Source: Blautia sp.
GTDB lineage: Bacteria; Bacillota; Clostridia; Lachnospirales; Lachnospiraceae
DNA length: 64,000 nt
Assembly (NCBI GenBank): GCA_029257805.1
Contig: JARIAR010000057.1
Coordinates: 1-64,000 of the forward strand
Direction of reading: 5' to 3'
The translations under genes were made by a program, and so were the position numbers. The notes beneath the pieces are model-generated. The model saw only the letters and a list, made by a program, of their open reading frames with translations, did no database searches and had not been told where the DNA came from. Below, piece after piece: positions 1 through 9,769 of the stretch (the first letter of the stretch is position 1; each line of letters starts with the position of its first letter).

Positions 1-368
1 TTTGTATCATTCCCTGTTAAATACTTTACACTATTTACAAAATAATTCCTGTTGGCTTCACTTGTCATGCTGGCAGCAAATACAGCTAGCGTACATACAA
101 TAACAAATCCGGCAGCTCTTACCAGCCTGTGTCGAATTTTCAGACTTTTTGAATACCGGACTTTCTCTTTCTTCTCTTTTTCTTCTTTCTCCCTGATCTG
201 CACTTTTTCCATAAATGCATCATAAAACATATCCAGTTCTTCTTCTGTAATTTCTTTTTGTTCTTCTTCTCCATCAGAAAAAACCGAATCTTCTATTATT
301 TGATTTTCTTTTTTAACTTCCTCTTCCAGCCACTCTTTTAGTTTATCATCTATTGCTTTTTTGTTCAT
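1..368 (-). CDS. Partial CDS (runs off left edge): acidic cytosolic N-terminus plus one TM helix, anti-sigma-factor-like membrane protein
   Basis: Minus-strand translation MNKKAIDDKLKEWLEEEVKKENQII...RHRLVRAAGFVIVCTLAVFAASMTSEANRNYF...; open to the window edge; a sigma factor lies nearby on the same strand. Confidence 0.6.
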   Translation of the reverse strand, partial: MNKKAIDDKLKEWLEEEVKKENQIIEDSVFSDGEEEQKEITEEELDMFYDAFMEKVQIREKEEKEKKEKVRYSKSLKIRHRLVRAAGFVIVCTLAVFAASMTSEANRNYFVNSVKYLTGNDT

Positions 369-458
369 TTTTTCTCCTGCATTTCTATCTTTCCTTGACA
401 ATTCTGCTTCAGAGGTTCATATTAAAACTGATAAATAGATTTATTCAGGAGGAATCTC

Positions 459-1526
459 ATGAAACATATTGTACTTACAGGCGGCGGTACAGCCGGACAT
501 GTAACTCCCAACATAGCACTTATTCCCAGACTTCAGGAAATGGGCTACAAAATTTCCTACATTGGTTCTTATGAAGGAATTGAGAAAAAACTCATTGAAG
601 AATTGGGAATTCCCTATTATGGAATTTCATCCGGCAAATTAAGACGCTACTTTGATTTAAAAAACTTTTCTGATCCATTCCGTGTAATAAAAGGCTTTGG
701 ACAGGCCAGAAAATTATTAAAAGAATTAAAGCCTGATGTTGTTTTTTCAAAAGGCGGTTTTGTTACAGTTCCGGTTGTCCTTGCAGCTAAAAAGCGAAAA
801 ATCCCGGCAATCATTCACGAATCTGACATGACACCTGGTCTTGCCAATAAACTGTGTATTCCGTCTGCTGCAAAAGTATGTTGCAATTTTCCGGAAACAG
901 TTAACAGTCTCCCTAAAGAAAAAGCCGTTCTTACAGGCACTCCGATCCGTAAGGAGCTCCTGCATGGAGATAAAGAAGCTGCCCGTGCATTCTGCGGTTT
1001 CACATCTCATAAGCCAGTTCTGATGATCATTGGCGGAAGTCTGGGGGCTGCTTCTGTAAACGAAAATGTACGTAAAATTCTCCCGAAACTTCTGGAAGAA
1101 TTTCAGGTGATCCATCTTTGTGGCAAAGGCAAAGTAGATGAAAATCTTCATGGTACCTCCGGATATGTTCAGTATGAATACATCAAAAAAGAATTACCGG
1201 ATTTATTTGCCCTTGCAGATGTTGTTATCTCCCGGGCGGGTGCTAATGCAATCTGCGAAATCAGTGCTTTACACAAACCAAATCTACTAATCCCTCTCTC
1301 TGCAAAAGCAAGCCGGGGTGATCAGATTTTAAATGCCCGTTCCTTTGAACGTCAGGGATACAGCATGGTTCTTGAGGAAGAAGAAATCACAGAAGAAACT
1401 CTATTAAATTCCATCAAAAAACTTTATGCAGAGCGCCAGTCTTATATAGACGCAATGAGCTCCAGTACACATATGGATTCCATCAGGAACATTACAGACC
1501 TGATTGATGAATGTGCGAAACACTGA
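459..1526 (+). CDS. murG: UDP-N-acetylglucosamine--N-acetylmuramyl-(pentapeptide) pyrophosphoryl-undecaprenol GlcNAc transferase (MurG family)
   Basis: N-terminal [18 protein letters not shown], ...[27 protein letters not shown], ...[14 protein letters not shown] motifs; SD AGGAGG upstream. Confidence 0.85.
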   Translation: MKHIVLTGGGTAGHVTPNIALIPRLQEMGYKISYIGSYEGIEKKLIEELGIPYYGISSGKLRRYFDLKNFSDPFRVIKGFGQARKLLKELKPDVVFSKGGFVTVPVVLAAKKRKIPAIIHESDMTPGLANKLCIPSAAKVCCNFPETVNSLPKEKAVLTGTPIRKELLHGDKEAARAFCGFTSHKPVLMIIGGSLGAASVNENVRKILPKLLEEFQVIHLCGKGKVDENLHGTSGYVQYEYIKKELPDLFALADVVISRAGANAICEISALHKPNLLIPLSAKASRGDQILNARSFERQGYSMVLEEEEITEETLLNSIKKLYAERQSYIDAMSSSTHMDSIRNITDLIDECAKH

Positions 1527-1542
1527 TCAAAAACAAAACACT

Positions 1543-2073
1543 TTATTCTTTATATAATCTGGACATTTCCCGTTCTAGCCACTTCTTTGTCCGAAAGATA
1601 CGATTGTTTATACCATTTCTTGTAAGACCGTATTCCTTCGCAACAATATCCGGAGAAATGTCCAGATATTTTACTTTCATTAAAATATCATAATTCATGG
1701 GATTTTCCGCTCGCAATTTTTGTAGAACCAGTTTTATATACTCTTTTGCCTCCATATGTAAGATTTCTGCTTCTATATTGCAACGTTTATCAATCAGATA
1801 ATCTTCCATTTCTTCATCTTCCGCAATAAATTCCCTCTTTGCATGCCCATGTTTACAATAATCCAGTGCTTTATTAATAGTTGCTTTTTTTACAAGTCCA
1901 TACAGCTTTTCTTCTTCGTGGAAGTTCAGATTTTGTTCTATTTTATATAAACTATAAAATACTTCCTGAACAATATCCTGTGCTGCATCCATATCATCGA
2001 CAATTTTGTTTGCAATTTTCAGGGAGAATCCAAAGTATTTCTTATAAAATTCTTTAAAATTAGTACTTTTCAT
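1543..2073 (-). CDS. ECF-like RNA polymerase sigma-70 family factor
   Basis: Region-2-like DAAQDIVQEVFYSLYK and C-terminal HTH-like DIVAKEYGLTRNGINNRIFRTKKWLE. Confidence 0.75.
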   Translation of the reverse strand: MKSTNFKEFYKKYFGFSLKIANKIVDDMDAAQDIVQEVFYSLYKIEQNLNFHEEEKLYGLVKKATINKALDYCKHGHAKREFIAEDEEMEDYLIDKRCNIEAEILHMEAKEYIKLVLQKLRAENPMNYDILMKVKYLDISPDIVAKEYGLTRNGINNRIFRTKKWLEREMSRLYKE

Positions 2074-2098
2074 CTCTCATTTTATCCTGCCCAAAGAT

Positions 2099-2509
2099 TT
2101 ACAAACAAGCTTTTACTTGTTCTAAAATTTCATCTCTTTCTTTCTCATCCAAAGAGCCAGGAACCCAGGAAAGCCCCACATTGTCCCCTTCATATCTGGG
2201 TATTAAATGAATATGAAAATGAAATACTGTCTGTCCTGCTGTTTCTCCATTGTTCTGAACAATATTAAATCCGTCACAATGCAGAGCCTTTGACATCGCA
2301 GCAGCCATTTTCTTTGCAAGGATCATTGCTTTTCCTACCATTTCATCTGTCATTTCATAAATATTTGCAGCATGCTTTTTAGGCAAAATCAATGCATGGC
2401 CTTTACTGGCAGGTCCCAGATCCAGAATCACTCTGAATTCTTCGTCCTCCCATAATGTAGCAGCCGGAATTTCCCCCTGTGCAATTTTACAAAAAATACA
2501 ATCTCCCAT
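2099..2509 (-). CDS. HIT (histidine triad) family protein
   Basis: CIFCKIAQGEIPA N-terminus and HFHIHLIPR triad. Confidence 0.92.
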   Translation of the reverse strand: MGDCIFCKIAQGEIPAATLWEDEEFRVILDLGPASKGHALILPKKHAANIYEMTDEMVGKAMILAKKMAAAMSKALHCDGFNIVQNNGETAGQTVFHFHIHLIPRYEGDNVGLSWVPGSLDEKERDEILEQVKACL

Positions 2510-2622
2510 TTCATATATCCTCCTTTTATTTTCTTTTTTTGTCGCAATTATGCGAACTCTTGAACACGATACTTATTGCTAATCAAATATAAGAATGCTA
2601 CACTTTTTTTGAGGTGATAATT

Positions 2623-3297
2623 ATGAAGATAAATGCCACAGCTCAGCAGATCAAAGAAGAATTTCAGTTTACGCTTTCTAAATTTTCCCATGAAATCCGT
2701 AATCCTGTTTCTTTAATTAACAGCGAGCTCCAGATGATGGCAAATACACATCCGGATGTTGTAACATATGAAAACTGGAACGATATTATGGATAATCTGG
2801 ACTATATCAAAGAACTGTTAAACGAACTTTCCAATTATAATAATGCAGGAAGTATTTCTCCTAAAGATACCGATATAACATCTTATTTACAAAATATTTT
2901 ATCCTCTATCCGGCCAACGCTGGATTATCTTAACATCACATTGGAATCGGATTTTCCTGCCTCTTTGCCAGTGATTTCTATTGATCGTCTTAAAATCCGG
3001 CAGGCACTTTTAAACCTTCTGCGAAATGCACAGGAATCTATTTCCCATCCAAATGGAAAAATTCTGGTAACTGCCGTTCCTTTTAAAAAGGGAGTCTGCA
3101 TTTCCGTTTCTGATAACGGATGTGGAATTCCCCCGGAAAAAACAACGGAAATTTTTAATCCCTTTGTAACTTTTAAAAGTACCGGAACGGGACTTGGACT
3201 TGCTGTCACAAGACAGATCATTGAAGCGCACCATGGTCATATTGAAATTGAAAGCCAACCGGATCATGGCTCCACATTTCGAATTTTTCTTGGATGA
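2623..3297 (+). CDS. Soluble orphan sensor histidine kinase (HisKA + HATPase_c)
   Basis: H-box FSHEIRNPV, N-box LLNLLRNAQES, G1/G2 DNGCGIPPE and GTGLGLAV; no TM helices; ATG at 2623 behind SD GAGGTGA (the ORF track starts at 2614). Confidence 0.85.
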   Translation: MKINATAQQIKEEFQFTLSKFSHEIRNPVSLINSELQMMANTHPDVVTYENWNDIMDNLDYIKELLNELSNYNNAGSISPKDTDITSYLQNILSSIRPTLDYLNITLESDFPASLPVISIDRLKIRQALLNLLRNAQESISHPNGKILVTAVPFKKGVCISVSDNGCGIPPEKTTEIFNPFVTFKSTGTGLGLAVTRQIIEAHHGHIEIESQPDHGSTFRIFLG

Positions 3298-3866
3298 TAC
3301 AAAATAACAGAAAGGAAAAATCCAGCGATCAAACCACCAATATGAGCCGCATTATCCACTCCATCACTTACAATTCCTAAATAGACAGAGAAAACAGCCA
3401 TGATTATAATCTGTTTTGCTGATAAGTCTTCTACCTTTCCTTTATCGTGTAAAACAATATAAATCATGGCTCCCATTACTGCAAATACCGCACCGGAAGC
3501 GCCTGCGGAAACTGCATATTCCTGCCCCTTTATTTCCATAAATAAAGAAAGAAGATTTCCACCTATGCCCCCCATAAGATAAAGTATAAGAAATTTACCC
3601 TTTCCCAAAACTTTTTCCATTCGTTGGCCCAGGGCAAATAAGACCAGCATATTGTTGACAAGATGTTCTATGCCAAAATGCAAAAACATGCACGTGAAAA
3701 GACGATAAATCTGTCCCTGTTCCATAATAAAAGGTGTATAAGCAGCGCCCCATCGAATCATATTTTGTGTATCCAAGGAGCCTCCGTTTAAATCTACTAC
3801 CAGGAATATCAGGACATTCATTAAAATCAGAATCACTGTAACCGGTTCTTTTCTCAGTTCCTCCAA
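3264..3866 (-). CDS. Rhomboid family intramembrane serine protease
   Basis: GASGAVFAVMG catalytic Ser motif, AHIGGLIAGF catalytic His, multi-TM; likely TTG start. Confidence 0.88.
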   Translation of the reverse strand: MEELRKEPVTVILILMNVLIFLVVDLNGGSLDTQNMIRWGAAYTPFIMEQGQIYRLFTCMFLHFGIEHLVNNMLVLFALGQRMEKVLGKGKFLILYLMGGIGGNLLSLFMEIKGQEYAVSAGASGAVFAVMGAMIYIVLHDKGKVEDLSAKQIIIMAVFSVYLGIVSDGVDNAAHIGGLIAGFFLSVILYHPRKIRNVEP

Positions 3867-3965
3867 AAGCAGCCTCTTCTCTTTTTCTGTTATACAGAAA
3901 AATTTTATTCACCACATTAATTATGTTAATTTTAGTATAACAGATTTTTTCTCAAATACAAAGTT

Positions 3966-5288
3966 TTATTTCAAAAACACATAGCGTGCCTGCGCAAAAT
4001 CCACTTCATCTTCATGTTGTAAATGATAGTCTTCCCCTTCCTGAAGAAGTCTTCCGTTTACAGTTGTCCCATTTCTTGAATTCAAGTCACTTAAATAATA
4101 TTCATTTTCCTGCCTTCGTATTTTTGCATGAATACGACTGACTGTAGGAAGATCAATCACGGCATCTACCGCTGTTTCCATCTTTCCAATTACCGTTATT
4201 TCTTCCTGTAAATAAATCGCTGCCAGTTCTCCTGGTTCCCGGCTTACAAGAGTTGCCGGACCTTCTACTGTATTTGCAGACAATACAACCGTCTCTCCAA
4301 AATCCCTTTTTTCTGTTTGTTCTACCTTCACAAATTTCTTTTGTTTACGGTTCGTTTTCTCCTGCTCCACTTCTTTTTCCACAGGAATTTCCGACGCAAA
4401 ATCTATTGGATTTTTCCTTTTTCTCAAAACAAACGTGTATATTTTATACGCCAACATTCCTATTCCACCGGCTGCAACCATCGCTAACATCACTATTTTA
4501 ACCTGAATTTCAGGAAGATATCCGAAAAATCCGGCTGCAAGAATCAAGAAAAACCCCAGCGCGCCCAAAAGACAGAATGCTATTTTTTTCCATAGTACAT
4601 ATCGCTCTTTTTCTTCTTCTTTTTCCTCACAATCCCTAAAAAAATCTACTTTTTCTTCCTGCATTTTTTCTTCAAAAAATAATTCCTGACACTGTTTTTT
4701 TTCATTGAAAACTACATTTTCCTGCTTCTCTGTCGAGACTTCTTCTCTTTCTTTATAAATTTCTTCTTTGATATATTCTAAATGAAACGTACCTTCCAAT
4801 GTCCGTCTATATACTCCATAACCTAATATCACTGCCTCTTCCTCTTCATGATCAATCTGAGGAAGTATATATTCCGTAAAAATCCGAAACTGTTCTTTAA
4901 TGTCTTCGTTTTTTCCCGGCATACAGCAAAAATATAATTTCTTCTTTTCCACATCTAAGTACATATACTCCGGTTGCAGAAGAAGCTGTCCGGGATTCAT
5001 CAGATATTCCTCCATTTCTTCTATCGTCTGGATGATCCCGCCTAAAATAAGGCGCAAATCTTCTGCTCTAAATTTTTTCTGTTCATATAAAGAAATAACA
5101 GACTGCCTGGAAGTAATGTCATAATAAAGCATAAACTGCCCATCTATTCCCTGAATGCGGCATTTCAAAAGAGAAGGCACCGCATTTCCAAGCAGCATTC
5201 TTACCTGGTACGAATCGGTATCCAATTGCTCATCTCCATATAAAATCAGATAATTGTGATTCATATCTCTCTTATACTCTGTTCTCAT
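3966..5288 (-). CDS. FHA domain-containing membrane protein (N-terminal DUF6382-like)
   Basis: C-terminal FHA signature LPTVSRIHAKIRR..YYLSDLNSRNGTTVNG; central TM segments. Confidence 0.85.
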   Translation of the reverse strand: MRTEYKRDMNHNYLILYGDEQLDTDSYQVRMLLGNAVPSLLKCRIQGIDGQFMLYYDITSRQSVISLYEQKKFRAEDLRLILGGIIQTIEEMEEYLMNPGQLLLQPEYMYLDVEKKKLYFCCMPGKNEDIKEQFRIFTEYILPQIDHEEEEAVILGYGVYRRTLEGTFHLEYIKEEIYKEREEVSTEKQENVVFNEKKQCQELFFEEKMQEEKVDFFRDCEEKEEEKERYVLWKKIAFCLLGALGFFLILAAGFFGYLPEIQVKIVMLAMVAAGGIGMLAYKIYTFVLRKRKNPIDFASEIPVEKEVEQEKTNRKQKKFVKVEQTEKRDFGETVVLSANTVEGPATLVSREPGELAAIYLQEEITVIGKMETAVDAVIDLPTVSRIHAKIRRQENEYYLSDLNSRNGTTVNGRLLQEGEDYHLQHEDEVDFAQARYVFLK

Positions 5289-5290
5289 TT

Positions 5291-5716
5291 TTATCCTCCA
5301 ATTTCTCCCAGTATATTTGACGCTGCTTTTATTTTCCGTATCCAGCCCACAGGACGAATTATTCTGGATTTTCCTTCTGCACGAAGATGCCAGGATAGTC
5401 CTGTATATTCAGCAATGGTATCCTCATCATATATCACTTGAACATCTTTTCCTGCCTTAACATGTAAAGAGAGGTTTTCAGCTCCAAAAAAGCCAGACGA
5501 TCCCAGACCTTCGCCTTTCCTTTGTGCAGTTTCATATACGCTTCCATTTTCCCATATCCCTTCCATCGCCCCGCTTATTGCAGATTCATATGCTGCAGCT
5601 GTAAGCCAGACACGATTATGTACAAAAAAGCACAAATACAAAAGTCCCATCAAAGTAAACAGGATCAGCGGCATTACACATGCTGCCTCCACCGTAAAGC
5701 TTCCTTTCTTTATCAT
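5291..5716 (-). CDS. TadE-like pseudopilin
   Basis: MIKKGSFTVEAACVMPLILFTLMGLLYLCFF: class III signal (G/SFTVE) plus hydrophobic helix. Confidence 0.78.
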   Translation of the reverse strand: MIKKGSFTVEAACVMPLILFTLMGLLYLCFFVHNRVWLTAAAYESAISGAMEGIWENGSVYETAQRKGEGLGSSGFFGAENLSLHVKAGKDVQVIYDEDTIAEYTGLSWHLRAEGKSRIIRPVGWIRKIKAASNILGEIGG

Positions 5717-6135
5717 AAAAAAAGACCTCCTATGTATCCAAAAAACAAATATGGAATAAACGGGATTCTTGTTTTTTTCCCTTTATGACGCACCACCACA
5801 AGATAACCTGCTGATACAGCACATCCCAATAATCCAAGTATAAGGGAAAGGATCAATTGTTCCCATTTCAGTATTGTTCCCAGTGCCAAAATAACAAGAC
5901 CATCCCCCATGCCGATTTCACCACCTGTAAGAAAACTGACTCCGATTACGCACAACCCCATTGCCACTCCCAGCAAGTATAGAGGATTAATAAGACCGTC
6001 ATGCCATGCCCACAAAAAACCTACAATTCCTACAACTCCTGTTGTCCAAAGAGAAATCTGCTGTTTCTTCCAATCCGTCCACGCATTTATCCCAAGAAAA
6101 ACTAAAGCCACTACATTTAACCACATCGTCCACAC
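5713..6135 (-). CDS. A24 family prepilin peptidase (second copy in locus)
   Basis: AWTDWKKQQI and GGEIGMGDGLVILALG catalytic Asp motifs; multi-TM. Confidence 0.8.
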   Translation of the reverse strand: MWTMWLNVVALVFLGINAWTDWKKQQISLWTTGVVGIVGFLWAWHDGLINPLYLLGVAMGLCVIGVSFLTGGEIGMGDGLVILALGTILKWEQLILSLILGLLGCAVSAGYLVVVRHKGKKTRIPFIPYLFFGYIGGLFL

Positions 6136-6989
6136 GCTCCCATTCCTTTCGCATCTGATTCTTTTATCATTCGCACCGTTCTTTTTAAGCCGCTACAGCT
6201 TCCTGTATTATGATATCGGTTGCTTTTCCCTGTTATAAAAACCACCCCTGCCGGTTTCTGATTTCTGCTGCAAATTTCACATGCTGTGTACTTTTCTCCA
6301 TACTGATTTTTTCTACTCTCAATAGAGGCACCCGATACCTGTTCAATGGAAAGATTCAGGTAACTGCAGTTTATATTTTTGTGATATACGTTTCCCGATT
6401 CTGTTACATACACCATCTTCTCTGTATCACTTCCCTGATTCTGATCAACCAAAGAAGAGGGTGCTTTTCCTGTCCATCCATGGACCTTCACTGTATTATG
6501 CATCCAGATTTTGGGAAGCGGAATCAATCCTCCTACCGGTTCATATGCATACACATCCGGAAGAATAATATTTTCCATCCCTCCTCCATCCGGTTCATAT
6601 GCATACATTCCTGCTTCTTTGGCTTTTTGGCAAAGCAAAGTAAGATGCTCTGTCTGTATCTTGTATATATCCATAAAAGAAATCAAAGTGACAATTCCCA
6701 TAAAAAATAGAGGAAGGACAAGCGCTGTTTCCACTGCCAGACTGGCAGCCTTTGCCATTTTCAAAAAGGTGCAAAAAGACACTTTTCCAGAAAGTCTGCC
6801 TTTACATATCGGGGAATGCAAAAGCGTTCTTTTCTTTAGAGAGCGTACCCTTTCTTTTAAATTTTTTTCTGCTGCTTTTATGCGGTGTTTTTTCTCTTGT
6901 ATATATAGCATATTTTCTTTATTTTCCATTTTATCCAGCCTGTCTGTCTGTACTTTATACACCTTGATTTTTACTTTCTGAAAAAGCAT
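6117..6989 (-). CDS. TadE-like protein with duplicated C-terminal H-C...CxxC (Ada-like metal-binding) motifs
   Basis: AASLAVETALVLPLFFMGIVTLISF pseudopilin helix; tandem VYHKNINCSYL...CEIC and RYHNTGSCSGL...CGRC. Confidence 0.65.
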   Translation of the reverse strand: MLFQKVKIKVYKVQTDRLDKMENKENMLYIQEKKHRIKAAEKNLKERVRSLKKRTLLHSPICKGRLSGKVSFCTFLKMAKAASLAVETALVLPLFFMGIVTLISFMDIYKIQTEHLTLLCQKAKEAGMYAYEPDGGGMENIILPDVYAYEPVGGLIPLPKIWMHNTVKVHGWTGKAPSSLVDQNQGSDTEKMVYVTESGNVYHKNINCSYLNLSIEQVSGASIESRKNQYGEKYTACEICSRNQKPAGVVFITGKSNRYHNTGSCSGLKRTVRMIKESDAKGMGACGRCG

Positions 6990-7027
6990 CTTTTTGCACC
7001 TCTTTTCCTATGCTCTTCTTTTACAAC

Positions 7028-8503
7028 CTAATCATATCCATATGCTCTTGTTACATTAAAAATCTTTCTCTTATTAGCTTTCACATCCACAGAAACTTCT
7101 ATGGCAACAATACAGGAATCCAGGCAAAAATTTCTCCGCCCTTTCTCCCTGATGGACATCTCTATCATATCCATACCGCGCATAAGCTTTTTTTCTTTTC
7201 CGGCAGACAAAAGCAGAATCTGAAGATAATCTTCGTAAGCAATCCCATTTTCACTTCCCCTTCTGGCAGAATCCAATCCTTCCAGAAGTTTCGGAAGATT
7301 TTCCAGGGAAAGCTGCCAGTCTGCACCTGATTTCATTAATGGAACCTTTCCACCTGCAAATAGCTCTCTTACATCCAAAATGCTTTCTCCAAATGCCCAG
7401 CAGAAAAGAAGCGCCGCTTCAATCACTCCAGAAGCCGGAGGAATCAGAAAAGAAGATGCAATAGCCATGGCAAGACTTCCTGCCTGGGCACGTTTTCCAT
7501 AATCTCCCGCTAAAAAGGCAAGATTCACTCCTTCTCGAATAAGCAAAAGCCGCTTTGCCACAAACTTAAGATTCTCTATATCATCTGCTTTTCCTCCCAG
7601 AATATATTCGATCTGATACTTCAATCCCCCGGCTCCCGGTTTCTTGTAATTTCCCAATTTATCCATTAGATATTGCTGAAAAAGTATACCGGAAGAGTAA
7701 GTCTCATCTTTTTTTAGACCATTTCCCATAGGCATTCCCTGCTGCTTCCTTCTCTTAGATAAAAATTCACTGCCCTGTGCTTTTCCACTGGATACCTGTA
7801 CATTACCAGGTATTACCAGTTCCAAAATTCCCATTTTTCGAATTCTTCGTATAATACTGATGGGATTTACTACCTTTTTAGGAGGAACAGCGGCTTCCAC
7901 ATGTCCGTCTTCCAGAGTTCCACCTTCCGGGGTTTTTTCTGCTTCTGCCATAGCTTCTTGATTTTTTCTATTTGTTTCTTCCATTTCTACATCATAATGA
8001 TGTATCACATCACCATTTTCAGCATTTTGTCCTTCTTTTTCAGCCTCATCTGTTTTCTCTTTTCTTTGTTTCATTTTATTCAGAAGAAGGTTCACCCCCT
8101 GGCTTCCAAGGGTCTCTTTCATATATCGTACTACCTGTTGATAAAAAGCTTCTCCATTTTCGTCTGTAAGCAGACGATACCCTGTAAATCCACCCTGTAC
8201 AACGGAAAGTTTTTGACTGTTTTGTTTTAAAACAGGCTTCATATAAGAAGAAAAATTATCGTAAATATCTGCAAATCCAATCTGACCCTGACCACAAGAA
8301 CCATCCAAAAGAAATAAATCATAGTCTTTTAATATTTCTTTATCGTATTGACCAAATAATGAATATAATCCGATATCTACGCTATTTAAAATTTGTGTTC
8401 TGGCTGCCGCCATTCTTACCGATTCAATCCCTGTACAAACCAAAGAAACAATAAGGCTTAAAATCAGGGCAAGAAACACGGTTATACTTCCTCGTCGTGC
8501 CAT
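7028..8503 (-). CDS. DUF5702-like Tad-locus protein
   Basis: MARRGSITVFLALILSLIVSLVCTGIESVRMAAART class-III-like N-terminus; long surface-protein-like body; position in Tad cluster. Confidence 0.65.
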   Translation of the reverse strand: MARRGSITVFLALILSLIVSLVCTGIESVRMAAARTQILNSVDIGLYSLFGQYDKEILKDYDLFLLDGSCGQGQIGFADIYDNFSSYMKPVLKQNSQKLSVVQGGFTGYRLLTDENGEAFYQQVVRYMKETLGSQGVNLLLNKMKQRKEKTDEAEKEGQNAENGDVIHHYDVEMEETNRKNQEAMAEAEKTPEGGTLEDGHVEAAVPPKKVVNPISIIRRIRKMGILELVIPGNVQVSSGKAQGSEFLSKRRKQQGMPMGNGLKKDETYSSGILFQQYLMDKLGNYKKPGAGGLKYQIEYILGGKADDIENLKFVAKRLLLIREGVNLAFLAGDYGKRAQAGSLAMAIASSFLIPPASGVIEAALLFCWAFGESILDVRELFAGGKVPLMKSGADWQLSLENLPKLLEGLDSARRGSENGIAYEDYLQILLLSAGKEKKLMRGMDMIEMSIREKGRRNFCLDSCIVAIEVSVDVKANKRKIFNVTRAYGYD

Positions 8504-8532
8504 ACAGGATGCACCTCCTTCTCCATAAAACT

Positions 8533-8712
8533 TTAAATAGAATTGCTTTGTTTTGCAATTTTAGCCAGAATGCTCTTTACAAGCCTTGTAAGCTGATCTT
8601 TAAATATAATTACAAGACCGATCAGCACAACCAGTATTAAAATAATTTCTACAACACCAACTGCATCCTCTTCTCTTAAAAATGCTTTCGTCAGCTTTCG
8701 TAATCCTCGCAT
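8533..8712 (-). CDS. Flp-type major pilin-like small protein
   Basis: 59 aa MRGLRKLTKAFLREEDAVGVVEIILILVVLIGLVIIFKDQLTRLVKSILAKIAKQSNSI; SD GGAGGTG upstream; the 111-aa ORF in the track extends too far upstream. Confidence 0.78.
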   Translation of the reverse strand: MRGLRKLTKAFLREEDAVGVVEIILILVVLIGLVIIFKDQLTRLVKSILAKIAKQSNSI

Positions 8713-8729
8713 TTTTCCACCTCCTTTCG

Positions 8730-9758
8730 TCACCCTCCGTAAAAGGTCAGACAGGCAGGTATCATAATAACTGCCATAACTACAAGAAGCATAAGAACCA
8801 TAGGGCCAAGAAGTTTTGTAGCTGCCGCTTCTCCAAGTACTCTTGCTTTTCGCTTCCGCTCTTCCCAAGCTTCTATTGATTCCCTTTCCAACATATCTTC
8901 CAAATGCCTGCTTCCCTTTTGAAGATTTTGTATCAACAGCGTGGCAAATGTTTTATATTTCACCTGTCCGCACCGTTCTCCAAAATGTCTGTACGCCTCA
9001 CTTTCTGAAACACCACTATCCAGTTCATAACAGATAACAAGAATTTCCTCATAGACATACTTCTTTTTATCCATTTTCCTTCTTTTATAATCCACTGCCA
9101 TTTTCTCAAAAGCTTTTCTAGCAGTCATACCTGCCTGCACAAGAAGCGTAAATTTCATGATTACTCCAGGGTAATCCATAAGCATCTGTTCCCTACGCTT
9201 CTGCTCCAGAGTAAATTCTTCTCTTCCTTTCAGGATAAAAACAGCAATGGCTGCTACAAGAAACAATGCTGAAAATACAGCTCCAGAATGGTTGCCCGGC
9301 TGCTCCCATTCTAAATGTTTCCCCTTCCATTCACCTGGGAGGTAATAATAATCTTCATCTGCTTTTTTCTGATTATATTGCATGATCGTTTCCTGCAATT
9401 CGTTTAAATAAGCAGCTTCCGGCGAAATTTTTTCTTCTGTCTCCATTTCTGTATTCTGCTGTGTTTCTTTTTGCGGAATCTGCACATATATTGTTTCCGG
9501 TTTGCTTCCATCTACAGAAACCAAGAACTTTTCTTCATATGGTCCTTCTTCTTTTTTCATGGAATGACCATTGGAATAAATTTTATTGCCGCCGCTTTGA
9601 AATGTAAGAACTGCTCCCAGAATATTCCCACATAGGGCTACCATCACAAAAAGCCGCCTGCCCTGCTGATTTTTTTTCTTTTCTACTCCAAACCACTGAA
9701 ATTTCCAGCCTAGAGCCACGATAACGATCATGACAAACAAAATAATATGCAACCACAT
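8730..9758 (-). CDS. TadC-like type II secretion F domain inner-membrane protein
   Basis: MDYPGVIMKFTLLVQAGMTARKAFEKM...YEEILVICYELDSGVSESEAYRHFGERC; start MWLHIILF behind GGAGCG. Confidence 0.78.
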   Translation of the reverse strand: MWLHIILFVMIVIVALGWKFQWFGVEKKKNQQGRRLFVMVALCGNILGAVLTFQSGGNKIYSNGHSMKKEEGPYEEKFLVSVDGSKPETIYVQIPQKETQQNTEMETEEKISPEAAYLNELQETIMQYNQKKADEDYYYLPGEWKGKHLEWEQPGNHSGAVFSALFLVAAIAVFILKGREEFTLEQKRREQMLMDYPGVIMKFTLLVQAGMTARKAFEKMAVDYKRRKMDKKKYVYEEILVICYELDSGVSESEAYRHFGERCGQVKYKTFATLLIQNLQKGSRHLEDMLERESIEAWEERKRKARVLGEAAATKLLGPMVLMLLVVMAVIMIPACLTFYGG

Positions 9759-9769
9759 TCTTTTCGCTC

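Noticed and set aside
747-1151. Antisense ORFs inside murG and many other large CDSs in the ORF track (for example 26356-26787, 61079-61516)
   Set aside because: They lie wholly opposite well-supported conserved genes, are Cys/Phe/His-rich as expected of reverse translation, and lack SDs.
8533-8868. 111-aa ORF upstream extension of the Flp-like pilin
   Set aside because: The extension (SWPYGSYASCSYGSYYD...) overlaps the end of the TadC gene; the internal ATG at 8712 has a proper GGAGGTG SD.
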